In this document: in pieces, positions 52,301 through 60,243 of the stretch
Layout: each line of letters starts with the position of its first letter
Position numbering within the stretch: position 1 is the first letter of the stretch
Assembly (NCBI GenBank): GCA_014860575.1
Contig: JACZJK010000011.1
Location: forward strand, 55,715 to 119,714
Direction: 5' to 3'
DNA: 64,000 nt
Source: Bacteroidales bacterium
Lineage (GTDB): Bacteria > Bacteroidota > Bacteroidia > Bacteroidales > JAAYJT01
The notes under the pieces: model-generated
What the model was told of the DNA's origin: nothing
Seen by the model: the letters and a program-made list of their open reading frames with translations, nothing else
Database searches by the model: none
Position numbers and translations under genes: made by a program

Positions 52301-54133
52301 GTAAGTATAAGCTATGATGATACTGAGGCAATAGCTACAGTACCACTCAGTGGTGAAGGTGTTGTAAGGCCTGCTGGTTCTACTTGTGGCAATCCTTACC
52401 CTGTTTCTCTTCCACTCGTAGCTTATGCTGATAATACTGAGGCTTACGGCAATGATTATCTGGGTAGTTGGGTGACACCTGCAACGGACTACCTTAACGG
52501 ATATGATTTTGTTGCGCAGTTTACTCTTACTGAGGCCGGGTACCTGAGTGGAAGTGTTGTTGGAAGCTGGACTGGTGTGATCATTGTTCAGGATTGCCCT
52601 GACGCTATTACACCTGCCACCCGCTTGGCGCTTGGAAGCGGTTCTAATGGCGGGTCATTTACAAATGTCATACTGAGCGCCGGCAGCTATTTTGCCATTG
52701 TTTCAACATGGCCTACTCCAAATTTCACGGCTTTCACATTAAATTTATCCTTTGAGCCGCTTCCAACTTGTCCTGCACCCACCTCTCCCTTAGCCACAGC
52801 TATCACAGAAGGAAGCGCACAATTGGGATGGACTGAAAATGGTTCGGCAACTATGTGGGATATTGAGTACGGAGTTTCTCCTTATACCTTTACAGGAACG
52901 CCAACAATCAGCGGTGTAACCAACCCTTACACTTTAAGCGGACTTGATCCGGTGACAACTTACCAGTTCAAGGTACGCTCAGATTGTGGGGAAGAGCAAA
53001 GCGATTGGTCGGCTACACAAACTTTCACAACTCTCTGCGAAGTTTACAGCCTACCACTGTTAGAGACTTTTGATGGTGCAACATTCCCTCCCCAGTGCTG
53101 GAGCAAATATTCCGGATTACTGGCTGATCCTGCAACACTAACGACTTCCACTTTAGGTTGGATAAGTGATGATTGGCTCAATATTGCATCTAACCCGGAT
53201 AAAGCGGCAAAAATTAATATCTATGGCGCTGACAGGTATTTCTGGCTGCTTAGCCCATTGCTTGATCTTGGCGACGGAAGTAGCACATACGAATTATCTT
53301 TTGATCTTGCCTTGATGACATGGAATACTTCCAATCCTCCAGAAACAGATGGTGCCGATGATGTATTTGCAGTAGTAATCTCAACAAATGGCGGTGTAAC
53401 CTGGACTTCAGCAAATACACTTCGTTTATGGGATAATGCCGGATCACCCTATGTTTATAACGATATAAACTACCTGGGAGAAGAAGTTGTTATTTCATTG
53501 GATGGATATACAGGAGTTGTCCAGATCGGTCTTTATGGAGGATCTACAACAGTTGATGCAGATAATGATTTAATGGTTAACAACTTCAGCATTGCTGTTG
53601 AAGAACCCACAGTTCCTGAAAACCGCACCGTGGATGGTGTTACCGTTGGCAACGGAGATGATGAGTGTTTTGATGCTACCAATAACATCACGGTCACAAA
53701 CACTGTGATTGCCGCTGGCGGTATTGCTAACTTCATTGCTGGCGTAAACATTATCTTCGGTGATGGATTTGTAGTAGAATCAGGCGCTTATATGTGGGCA
53801 CGCATTGACAATGTTTATTGCAACCCACCGGCAATGCTGTTAGCAATTGAGGAAACGATCGAAGCTGTGCTGCCCGAAATTACTGCACCGGATGCATTCT
53901 TCAAGGTATTCCCCAACCCCACTACCGGCAATTTCAAACTTGAACTGCTCAGCACCGATGAAGTTGGTATCAATGTTGAAATTTATGGCATGATGGGTGA
54001 GAAGGTGTTCCAGGATCGCCTGTTTGGTTCAATGCTGTATGACTTTGATCTTTCGAATATGCCTAAGGGCATCTATTTCATCCGCGTCATTAAAGGCGAT
54101 GAAATGGGAATAGAGAAAGTGATCAAACAATAA
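49385..54133 (+). CDS. Large T9SS-secreted multidomain protein
   Basis: About 1582 residues from the ATG at 49385, chosen because the sequence around it (ACCAATGATTATGA) is the same as at the start of the upstream giant gene; the frame also opens at 49367. Signal peptide ends near FAQ. Then come a pre-peptidase C-terminal-like domain (PYSATGTTTGYTDNYDAICP to NYEITVTQG), Fn3 modules (WTPGGSEVLWNVEVG), a GEVS-type region, an ASPM/HYDIN-like strand domain (WDFGDIEVGQQSAPKVFTIS), another Fn3, a jelly roll, a short strand-stack domain and a type A sorting domain nearly identical to that of the upstream protein. No catalytic site is seen. Secretion to the cell surface by T9SS is inferred. Confidence 0.83.
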   Translation: MIMRKITRLLTLLIAVLCTSALVFAQSNTMSTSATKPIVAKETINNLQNASISDLQQNVEKKTSIIPYDPKQHPTPRQGGDDIATAFVISSLPYSATGTTTGYTDNYDAICPYNAPGSPDVVYSYTPASNGFIDISLCNDLTDYDTKLYVYDTQNPITGDEIACNDDACSTLNFPDPYVSQILGVEVFSGVTYYIVVDGYGGDNGNYEITVTQGIEPISLDCPPGTVFSLPPSAGYNSGSTSDVSPGYKVFNFFTGVEDVTSIRWWGVNAFFNGTSWEECSEDPRDFQVEFWNNDAGLPDLAGGSVANYNATLSGTPTANFFNGWEIYEYNLTVNVTLGSGWISIWGNPEGIANCWFMWMNTLETGTVAQQLAIATSTFTPTTQPMSMCLGGTLPACPPPSMLTASNILTTEANIGWTPGGSEVLWNVEVGLTGFTPGTGNEVASEYGTGDNPILVKDLTPGTTYEAYVQADCATREESSWAGPLVFTTLCEFTCPPEAIAESEACGDTINNGCNLVIPTFESVNPGDVICGTVWAEDDLRDTDWFELVLTEPTQVILHAYAETELVFGLLAGIDPTSPDCADVTGISPFDITEICTPVSLDLGVLVSGTHWFFAGLPIFDGYPCNINYWLEFETIEVECPPPTNLVATTLSTTSAELTWTAGGTEAEWEVAVVNANDPEPTSGTVVSSPSYTTTSLTLGSSYDAYVRAICVTRALSFWTKITFAVNYCPAGPTSADDSDLFRVQITGPDVNFDHNVGCTGILGAQDFTGLGAIQLQQGVEYTMTLTMGQCGTGAYTNVGKAWADWDQDVALVEPDERLGVVQGATSPTGVAYNFNFTVPLDAELGMTGLRVMQRETSDPLTVTPCAVYSWGSVHDYLIEVLPPPASPVFSILPTDWDFGDIEVGQQSAPKVFTISNEGPGVLTVSAPTLDNNVDFTLDYEATDYPAELEGTETVTFNVVFHPQSTGPATGEVSISYDDTEAIATVPLSGEGVVRPAGSTCGNPYPVSLPLVAYADNTEAYGNDYLGSWVTPATDYLNGYDFVAQFTLTEAGYLSGSVVGSWTGVIIVQDCPDAITPATRLALGSGSNGGSFTNVILSAGSYFAIVSTWPTPNFTAFTLNLSFEPLPTCPAPTSPLATAITEGSAQLGWTENGSATMWDIEYGVSPYTFTGTPTISGVTNPYTLSGLDPVTTYQFKVRSDCGEEQSDWSATQTFTTLCEVYSLPLLETFDGATFPPQCWSKYSGLLADPATLTTSTLGWISDDWLNIASNPDKAAKINIYGADRYFWLLSPLLDLGDGSSTYELSFDLALMTWNTSNPPETDGADDVFAVVISTNGGVTWTSANTLRLWDNAGSPYVYNDINYLGEEVVISLDGYTGVVQIGLYGGSTTVDADNDLMVNNFSIAVEEPTVPENRTVDGVTVGNGDDECFDATNNITVTNTVIAAGGIANFIAGVNIIFGDGFVVESGAYMWARIDNVYCNPPAMLLAIEETIEAVLPEITAPDAFFKVFPNPTTGNFKLELLSTDEVGINVEIYGMMGEKVFQDRLFGSMLYDFDLSNMPKGIYFIRVIKGDEMGIEKVIKQ

Positions 54134-54149
54134 TTTTTAAGACCCAACC

Positions 54150-54180
54150 CCGCCGGTGTGCGCAGCACCCGGCGGTGTTT
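54150..54180 (+). terminator. Hairpin after the second giant T9SS gene
   Basis: CCGCCGG (54150-54156) and CCGGCGG (54169-54175) form a stem followed by TGTTTT. Sequence from GACCCAAC onward is almost the same as after the first giant gene. Confidence 0.7.
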
Positions 54181-54191
54181 TCTACACTAGA

Positions 54192-54230
54192 AACCCCGAC
54201 GGCTTTTCAGCACCGCCGGGGTTTTTATTT
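54192..54230 (+). terminator. Rho-independent terminator
   Basis: AACCCCGACGG and CCGCCGGGGTT pair with one mismatch, followed by TTTATTT. It parallels the strong second terminator after the first giant gene. Confidence 0.75.
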
Positions 54231-54258
54231 CCGTCCGACCGCTCTAGCGGTCTGACGG
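54231..54258. repeat. REP-like palindromic element, copy B
   Basis: CCGTCCGACCGCT/AGCGGTCTGACGG inverted repeat, the reverse-orientation near copy of the element at 40468-40496. It lies between the terminator and the tandem repeat array. Confidence 0.75.
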
Positions 54259-54285
54259 ATAAAACAAAACAAGCAGATATTTCAC

Positions 54286-54575
54286 CAAAGCGCAGCACCG
54301 GCAGCAGGGTAATGAACCAAATAAGAAATTCCACCTAGACGCGTAGCGCCGGCAGCAAAGTAACGAACCAAACAAAGACATCCCACCCAGGCACGTAGCG
54401 CCACCAGTATCGTAACGAACCAAGCATAGACATCCCGCCAAGGCGCGTAGCGCCGGTAGTATGGTAACGAACTAAGCAAAGACATCCCTTAAGGCGCGTA
54501 GCGCCGGCACTATTGGTAACATACAAATCAAGATATTCTACCAAGGCGCATCGCACCGACAGTAAAGCAAAAAAC
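54286..54575. repeat. Left tandem array of about 51-bp REP-like units
   Basis: About six direct units with a period of 51-52 bp, each built on a GC-rich core GGCGCGTAGCGCCGG followed by an AT-rich tail such as GTAACGAACCAAGCAAAGAC. Cores lie near 54290, 54342, 54394, 54446, 54497 and 54549. The first and last units are the most diverged. Whole units repeat, so there are no unique spacers. Confidence 0.85.
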
Positions 54576-54642
54576 CTAAATTTGTAGTCCTTTGACTAAT
54601 CATTTTAAAACGATTAAGCAGCAACATAAAACCATTTTCAAT

Positions 54643-55109
54643 ATGGCGAACGTTTACACCCAAATCAACATCCACGCAGTATTTGCTGTGCAAGGCCGTC
54701 AAAATCTCCTGACTAAACCTGTCAGAGAGCGATTGTTCCCATACATCTCAGGGATTTTGCGTAACACCGGTGTTTATCCTTTGGCAGTAAATGGCTGGCA
54801 AGATCATGTGCATATATTTTTTGAGATGAAGCCAGACATCTCATTATCCAAAACGATGGAACTTGTGAAATCCAACTCATCAAAGTGGCTCAACGATCAG
54901 TTATGATCATGGGTAAGTTTTCCTGGCAAAGAGGTTATGGTGGTTTCTCATACTCACGATCCCAGCGTAACAATGTAATCTACTACATTACAACACAGGA
55001 AGAACATCATCAAAGAGCTATAAACTCTTTCCGTAATGAGTATATAAGGATTCTTGAGGATTTTGAGATAGCGCATGATCCCAAATATTTATTCGATTTT
55101 TATGATTAG
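54643..55109 (+). pseudogene. REP-associated (IS200/IS605-like) Y1 transposase, frameshifted
   Basis: Two adjacent frames make one transposase of about 155 residues. The first part (from ATG 54643) reads MANVYTQINIHAVFAVQGRQ, with the HUH motif HVHIFFE, and stops at 54906. The second part continues one frame back with GKFSWQRGYGGFSYSRSQRN and YYITTQEEHHQRA, where a Tyr in this helix is the expected catalytic residue, ending YLFDFYD at 55109. The break falls near 54900. Single-strand transposases of this type act on REP-like hairpins, and it lies within arrays of such units. It is probably inactive unless the frame is restored by ribosomal slippage or the break is a sequencing error. Confidence 0.82.
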
Positions 55110-55114
55110 AGAGC

Positions 55115-55185
55115 TGTCAGCGCTATGCTCCTGCTTTCTTTCAGCATCGCAGGATTTACCATAATTCCAGCGCTATGCGCCTATA
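55115..55185. repeat. Inverted REP-like units after the transposase
   Basis: Two cores in the opposite orientation (CAGCGCTATGCTCC at 55118 and CAGCGCTATGCGCC near 55169) are reverse complements of the GGCGCATAGCGCTG core. They separate the transposase from the right direct array. Confidence 0.7.
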
Positions 55186-55202
55186 ACAAAGGCATTCCGA
55201 TA

Positions 55203-55475
55203 AAGCGCAACGCGCCTGCAGTATAGTATAGAACCAACCGTATATTCTGTTAAAGCGCCTAGCGCCGATAGTAAAGTAACGTACCACACAAAAATATCCC
55301 ACCCAGGCGCGTAGCGCTGCCAGTATGGTAACATCCAAATCATGACATCCCACCAAGGTGCATAGCGCCGAAAATATAGTATAGAACAAACCTGATATTC
55401 CGCTTAGGCGCGTAGCGCCGAAAGCATGGTATCAAACCGAGCAATAATATACCACCAAGGCGTATCTCACCCATG
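55203..55475. repeat. Right tandem array of about 51-bp REP-like units
   Basis: About six direct units in the same orientation as the left array, starting near 55203, 55253, 55304, 55355, 55406 and 55457, again with a GGCGCGTAGCGCCG-type core. The array ends close to the promoter of the gingipain-like gene. Confidence 0.83.
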
Positions 55476-55497
55476 TTATTTTCTTGAATGCTTTTCT

Positions 55498-55505
55498 TAC
55501 ATTTG
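55498..55505 (+). promoter_or_regulatory. -7 box of the gingipain-like gene
   Basis: TACATTTG matches TAnnTTTG exactly, 44 bp before the ATG at 55549. The -33 region has no perfect TTTG. The short leader also supports the 55549 start over the longer frame from 55426, which runs through the repeat array. Confidence 0.5.
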
Positions 55506-55548
55506 CGCCTGTTTCCAATCCATTATCCTCATCCTTAACTCAAATTTT

Positions 55549-58500
55549 ATGAAAATCAATAATTATCATTTCCTGAGTAGAATCATCCGGGGAAAAGCTA
55601 GCCTCTTGCTTGCAATGACCCTGTTCGCAATGCTTCAGCTTTCAGCACAGGATTTTGCCATTGAGCTCGGCCGCAGCGGCAGCGTTAAAAACATTAGCAG
55701 CGACAATATGCAGCGCTTAAAGATTGCATATTCCTATCCCGGCATAGGTTCATTCAACATAAAGTCAGAAGAGGGAATGTTTAACGAAATTTTTATGCCC
55801 GATGCATTTTGGATTGGTGAACTGGGCACTCCAAAATTACCTGCTTCAAAGGATCTAATCGAGATACCCTTTGGTGCCGAAGTTTCAGTCAAAGTGTTGG
55901 GATACTCTGTAAACGAATATAAGCTCAGCAATTATGGAATTGAGAACTTACTGATGCCTGTGCAGCCCTCGGTTCGCAAGGATCAAAATGTGGATGAATT
56001 ACCTTTTGAGTTCAAAACAGAAATTTATGAGAAGGATGCTTTCATAGCCCATGAAATTGCCTCCGTTGAGATATTGGGTGTAATGAGAGGCATGCGTATA
56101 GCAAGGCTAACGGTGGCGCCCGTGAGTTATAACCCAGTGAAGGGCATTATCAGGGTTTTCAACGATATTGAAGTTGAAATCAGTTATTCCAATGCAGATT
56201 ATGAATTGACGGACTACATGAAAGCCTCCACCTTTTCTCCTTACTTTGAGGTGGTGCGCAACAGTTTGCTCAACGACCCCTCAAAAGATTATCCCTCTCA
56301 TCCCGATCTCACCAAATACCCGGTAAAGTACCTGATTGTATCGCCCCGCATGTTTGAATCCGATTTGCAGCCTTTCATTGAATGGAAAACCATGAAAGGA
56401 TTTGAGGTCACCGTGGGTTATACCGATGTGATCGGCACTTCATACACGGCTATCCAATCGTGGGTTCATGGCCAGTATAATGCAGGCACGCCTTCCGATC
56501 CGGCTCCCAGTTTCCTGCTGATTGTGGGTGATTCGCCGCAAATTCCTGCTATTACTGGTTCTTCATCCGGGAAAATGACAGATTTATATTATGCCAGCGT
56601 AGATGGCGATTATTTCCCCGAATTGTATTACGGCAGGTTTTCTGCTACCAACTCTACACAGTTGCAGGCCCAGATTGCAAAGACGATTTATTATGAAAAA
56701 TACCAGTTTTCAGATCCCGCTTATCTCAATAAAACCACACTGATTGCAGGTGCTGACGCGACCTGGAACCCCAGGGTCGGACAAGCAACCATTAATTATG
56801 GAACCAATAATTACTTCAACGCTGTGCATGGTTATACCGACGTTTACACCTATCTGACCTCACCTTACACTGGCTGTTATGACGCCGCCAAAATCGCCGT
56901 AGGTTTTATCAATTATACAGCCCATTGCGGCGAAACATCCTGGGGTGATCCTTACCTTTCGCAAAGCAACGTAAATGCATTTACTAACACAGGAAAATAC
57001 CCGCTTGCAGTTGGAAACTGCTGCCTGGCGGCTGATTTCGGAACCAACGAATGTATTGGCGAAACCTGGCAGCGCGCTGCCAACAAAGGATCGGTGGCGT
57101 ATATCGGTTCGTCGCCGAGTTCTTACTGGTTCGAAGATTTTTATTGGTCGGTGGGCGCTTTTCCGATCCAAGGAACCAACAACGGCTATGTTCCAACTTT
57201 CCAGGAAACCACCTGGGGCGCTTATGATGGCCCTTTTGTGAGCGATTACGTTTCAACCGGAGGGATTGTGATGGTTGGCAACCTGGCCGTCACAGAGGTT
57301 CATATTCAGGGCTATCCCAGTCATTCCAGTCCGTTGTACTATTGGCAGGCATACAATGTGCTTGGCGACCCATCGCTGGTGGTATATCATACAGAAGGCA
57401 GCACGAATGTGGTGAGCCATATGGCTATTTTGCCAATCGGTCATGATACATACGAAGTTACTGCTTTACCTGGTTCCTATGTTGCCATTTCAAAAGATGG
57501 GGTATTGCATGGCGCTGCATTGGTTGGGCCGTCAGGCGTAGTTCTGGTTCCGATCCAGCCGGTTTTAACGAATGGTACAGTGGATATTGTGGTCACAAAA
57601 CCCCAATACATTCCATACATGCAGCAGGTTCCTGCCGCAGCGCTTGCCGGTGCTTACATCACGCTTAATTCTTATACCATCAACGATGAAGATGGCAATA
57701 ACAATGGAATGGCTGATTACAATGAGGAATTCAGTTTGAATGTTACGCTCAAAAATGTTGGGACCGATCCGTCGGAGGAAATTCTGGCAACACTTTCCGG
57801 TTCTGATCCTTATGTGACTCTTACCAGTAACGCAACACGCAACTTTGGTGAGATCGCCAGCGGAGCAACCAGCACATTAAATGATGCCTATAGTTTTTCT
57901 GTCGCTGATAATGCTCCCGACCAGCACATGGCGGAGTTTGAACTCCAGATGACCGATGGTTCAGAAAACTGGACGGTGATGCTGCAAATCACTGTGAATG
58001 CACCGGAATTTACTATTGCAGCAAGCATAACCCTTGATGATGCTGCAGGCAACAACAATGGACAGGCTGATCCGGGTGAAACCCTGAATCTAGTTTTCAA
58101 TGTGAGTAATTCAGGACATAGTCAGGCGCTGAACCTGTTTGCCTTGCTATCATCCGGAAACCCTTACATCACCTTCAATACAAATTCACTGAATATTGCG
58201 GCCCTGGATGCCGGGCAAAGTACTAATGTTGAATTTTCTGTGAGTATTGATCCCAATGCTCCTGCTGCATCACAAGTAGCGCTTAACCTTGATGTCAGTG
58301 CCGGTTCTCATAGTGCGAATCGTGATTTTTCACTAGTAGTAGGCTTGATCATTGAAGATTTTGAAAGCGGTGATTTCTCGCAATTTAACTGGTCTTCTGG
58401 CGGTAATCAGCCCTGGATAATTACTAATGTGAACCCTTACGAAGGAACGTACTCGGCAAAATCGGGTACTATTTCCGATAACCAGTCCTCTCAACTTATC

Positions 58501-60078
58501 CTTGAGTATGATGTAGCTGCCAGCGATAATATTTCATTTTATCGCAAAATCTCCTCAGAATCTAACTATGATTTCCTGAAATTCTATATCAACAATATGG
58601 TTGTTGGGCAATGGTCGGGAGATGTTGCCTGGAGCGAGGTTTCTTATCCCGTAAATGCCGGCACACAAACTTTTAAATGGGAATACATGAAAGATGGCTC
58701 AGTTTCAAGTGGGGAAGACTGTGCCTGGATTGACAATATCAAACTTCCACCCTCTTCGGCGGCCTGCCCCTCCCCTTTCAACTTGCATACTACCTTGATT
58801 TCAACCAATTCGGCTATGGCCAACTGGTCTTCCGGTGGTGGTGCCGTATCCTGGGATCTGATCTGGGGAACAACAGGATTTGACCCTGAAACCACAGGAA
58901 TACTGGTAGAAAACCTTACTGCAACCAATTATCAACTTGCGGATTTAGGCCCATTGTCAAGCTACGACTTCTATGTAAGATCAAATTGCGAAGATGAACT
59001 TTCCAGTGCCTGGAGCGGGCCTGTCAGTTTTACCACGCTATGTTCCGCATTCAGCCTTCCGTTTGAAGAAACATTCTCAACCACTACAACCGCTTGCTGG
59101 TCCTATCCTGAAGGCCAGGGTAACTGGGGTATTGGAAGTTCCTATCCACCGCCATCATCTCAAAGCGGACCTCCCAATGCATTCTTTGGCTGGTCTCCAA
59201 CACTGACAGATTACTCACATTCACTTACCAGTCCGCTGATTGATGCTACCGGAATGGCTGAAATTAAGTTGAACTTTTTACTGTTACATGATAATTATGG
59301 AAGTTCAACCCTTGAAGGTATGGCAGTGGAGTATAAATCGGTGTGCTCAACTGAGTGGATTTTGCTTGAGGAATTCTTAAATACTGGTCTTGGCAATACA
59401 ACACAGGAATATTCAAGGCTCAACCAGGCGCTTGAAGGAATGGAAGGTAAACAGTTCCAGGTACGGTTCCGTGCTCACGGAACCAATAGTTTCAATATTG
59501 ATGGCTGGGGGCTTGATGATATTCTCATCCAGGGATCAACGCCAGTTGTTCCTGGAAACCTGAGCATTGAGAACATTATTATTGGAACCGGGGAGGTAGG
59601 TTGTTACAATGCCACACAAACCATCACTGTTAATAGTCTTACGGTTCAAAGCGGTGGAAACATTGAACTGATTGCTGGAACAAATATTTTGCTGAACCCT
59701 GGAATTGTAGTGGAGGAAGGCGCTTACTTCCGGGCGCATATTGCCAGTGATTACTGCCTGCAAACATCCAGCTTGCTTATTGCAGATGAGGTCGCCGAAA
59801 CAAAAGATAAAATTGCTGAGGCAGCTGTTCTGAAGTCATTCTTTACGGCTTATCCAAATCCAACCACCGGCTTTATCACATTACAGATTACTGACGCAGC
59901 CTTGCCAAAGGAAATTATAATTGAAGCATACAGTATCATGGGAGAAATGCTATATCGCAAGTCATATCCAGGCACAGTGCAATACGATCTTAATCTTTCA
60001 GGTTTACCATCCGGTGTATATACTATTCGTTTGATCCGTGGCAGGGAGACAGGTTTTCAGAAAATAATAAAGCAGTGA
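55549..60078 (+). CDS. Gingipain-like C25 cysteine protease with T9SS sorting domain
   Basis: About 1509 residues from the ATG at 55549. Signal peptide ends near QLSAQ. A C25-type propeptide follows (FWIGELGTPKLPASKDLIEI). The peptidase domain starts about residue 260 (KYPVKYLIVSPRMFESDLQ). The catalytic pair is visible as His459 (NYTAHCGETSWGDP) and Cys491 or Cys492 (GNCCLAADFG). After an Ig-like domain come two CARDB-like repeats, a jelly roll, an Fn3-like module, a MAM-like domain, a short strand-stack domain and a type A sorting domain (AYPNPTTGFITLQI, GVYTIRLIRG, ending KIIKQ). It is exported by T9SS and probably degrades extracellular protein. Substrate specificity (Arg or Lys) cannot be told. 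Confidence 0.88.
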   Translation: MKINNYHFLSRIIRGKASLLLAMTLFAMLQLSAQDFAIELGRSGSVKNISSDNMQRLKIAYSYPGIGSFNIKSEEGMFNEIFMPDAFWIGELGTPKLPASKDLIEIPFGAEVSVKVLGYSVNEYKLSNYGIENLLMPVQPSVRKDQNVDELPFEFKTEIYEKDAFIAHEIASVEILGVMRGMRIARLTVAPVSYNPVKGIIRVFNDIEVEISYSNADYELTDYMKASTFSPYFEVVRNSLLNDPSKDYPSHPDLTKYPVKYLIVSPRMFESDLQPFIEWKTMKGFEVTVGYTDVIGTSYTAIQSWVHGQYNAGTPSDPAPSFLLIVGDSPQIPAITGSSSGKMTDLYYASVDGDYFPELYYGRFSATNSTQLQAQIAKTIYYEKYQFSDPAYLNKTTLIAGADATWNPRVGQATINYGTNNYFNAVHGYTDVYTYLTSPYTGCYDAAKIAVGFINYTAHCGETSWGDPYLSQSNVNAFTNTGKYPLAVGNCCLAADFGTNECIGETWQRAANKGSVAYIGSSPSSYWFEDFYWSVGAFPIQGTNNGYVPTFQETTWGAYDGPFVSDYVSTGGIVMVGNLAVTEVHIQGYPSHSSPLYYWQAYNVLGDPSLVVYHTEGSTNVVSHMAILPIGHDTYEVTALPGSYVAISKDGVLHGAALVGPSGVVLVPIQPVLTNGTVDIVVTKPQYIPYMQQVPAAALAGAYITLNSYTINDEDGNNNGMADYNEEFSLNVTLKNVGTDPSEEILATLSGSDPYVTLTSNATRNFGEIASGATSTLNDAYSFSVADNAPDQHMAEFELQMTDGSENWTVMLQITVNAPEFTIAASITLDDAAGNNNGQADPGETLNLVFNVSNSGHSQALNLFALLSSGNPYITFNTNSLNIAALDAGQSTNVEFSVSIDPNAPAASQVALNLDVSAGSHSANRDFSLVVGLIIEDFESGDFSQFNWSSGGNQPWIITNVNPYEGTYSAKSGTISDNQSSQLILEYDVAASDNISFYRKISSESNYDFLKFYINNMVVGQWSGDVAWSEVSYPVNAGTQTFKWEYMKDGSVSSGEDCAWIDNIKLPPSSAACPSPFNLHTTLISTNSAMANWSSGGGAVSWDLIWGTTGFDPETTGILVENLTATNYQLADLGPLSSYDFYVRSNCEDELSSAWSGPVSFTTLCSAFSLPFEETFSTTTTACWSYPEGQGNWGIGSSYPPPSSQSGPPNAFFGWSPTLTDYSHSLTSPLIDATGMAEIKLNFLLLHDNYGSSTLEGMAVEYKSVCSTEWILLEEFLNTGLGNTTQEYSRLNQALEGMEGKQFQVRFRAHGTNSFNIDGWGLDDILIQGSTPVVPGNLSIENIIIGTGEVGCYNATQTITVNSLTVQSGGNIELIAGTNILLNPGIVVEEGAYFRAHIASDYCLQTSSLLIADEVAETKDKIAEAAVLKSFFTAYPNPTTGFITLQITDAALPKEIIIEAYSIMGEMLYRKSYPGTVQYDLNLSGLPSGVYTIRLIRGRETGFQKIIKQ

Positions 60079-60243
60079 TCTCTGCAAGTTTGGGTTATCA
60101 CTTAAAACATTTTTACATAAGCTTGCTATTTTTGGCATTTTTAAACAGATCGCTAAACCTTCTGCCGAAATTCATGTTACCTATCCTTAAAAAGCCGATA
60201 ATACCTTATAGTTAATTCCATCCAATCCTCAACTTCAGAACCT

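Noticed and set aside
54244..54556. Minus-strand open frames rich in Cys/Gly/Leu repeats across the left array
   Set aside because: They exist because the repeat period is close to a multiple of three; overlapping frames all stay open, and the period shifts between 51 and 52, so no real coding is indicated.
54286..54575. Possible CRISPR array (regular 51-bp period)
   Set aside because: The whole unit, including the part between the cores, is conserved, so there are no unique spacers, and no cas genes are nearby.
55426..55548. Longer N-terminus of the gingipain-like protein
   Set aside because: It runs through the repeat array and a -7 promoter box; the signal peptide starts properly at 55549.
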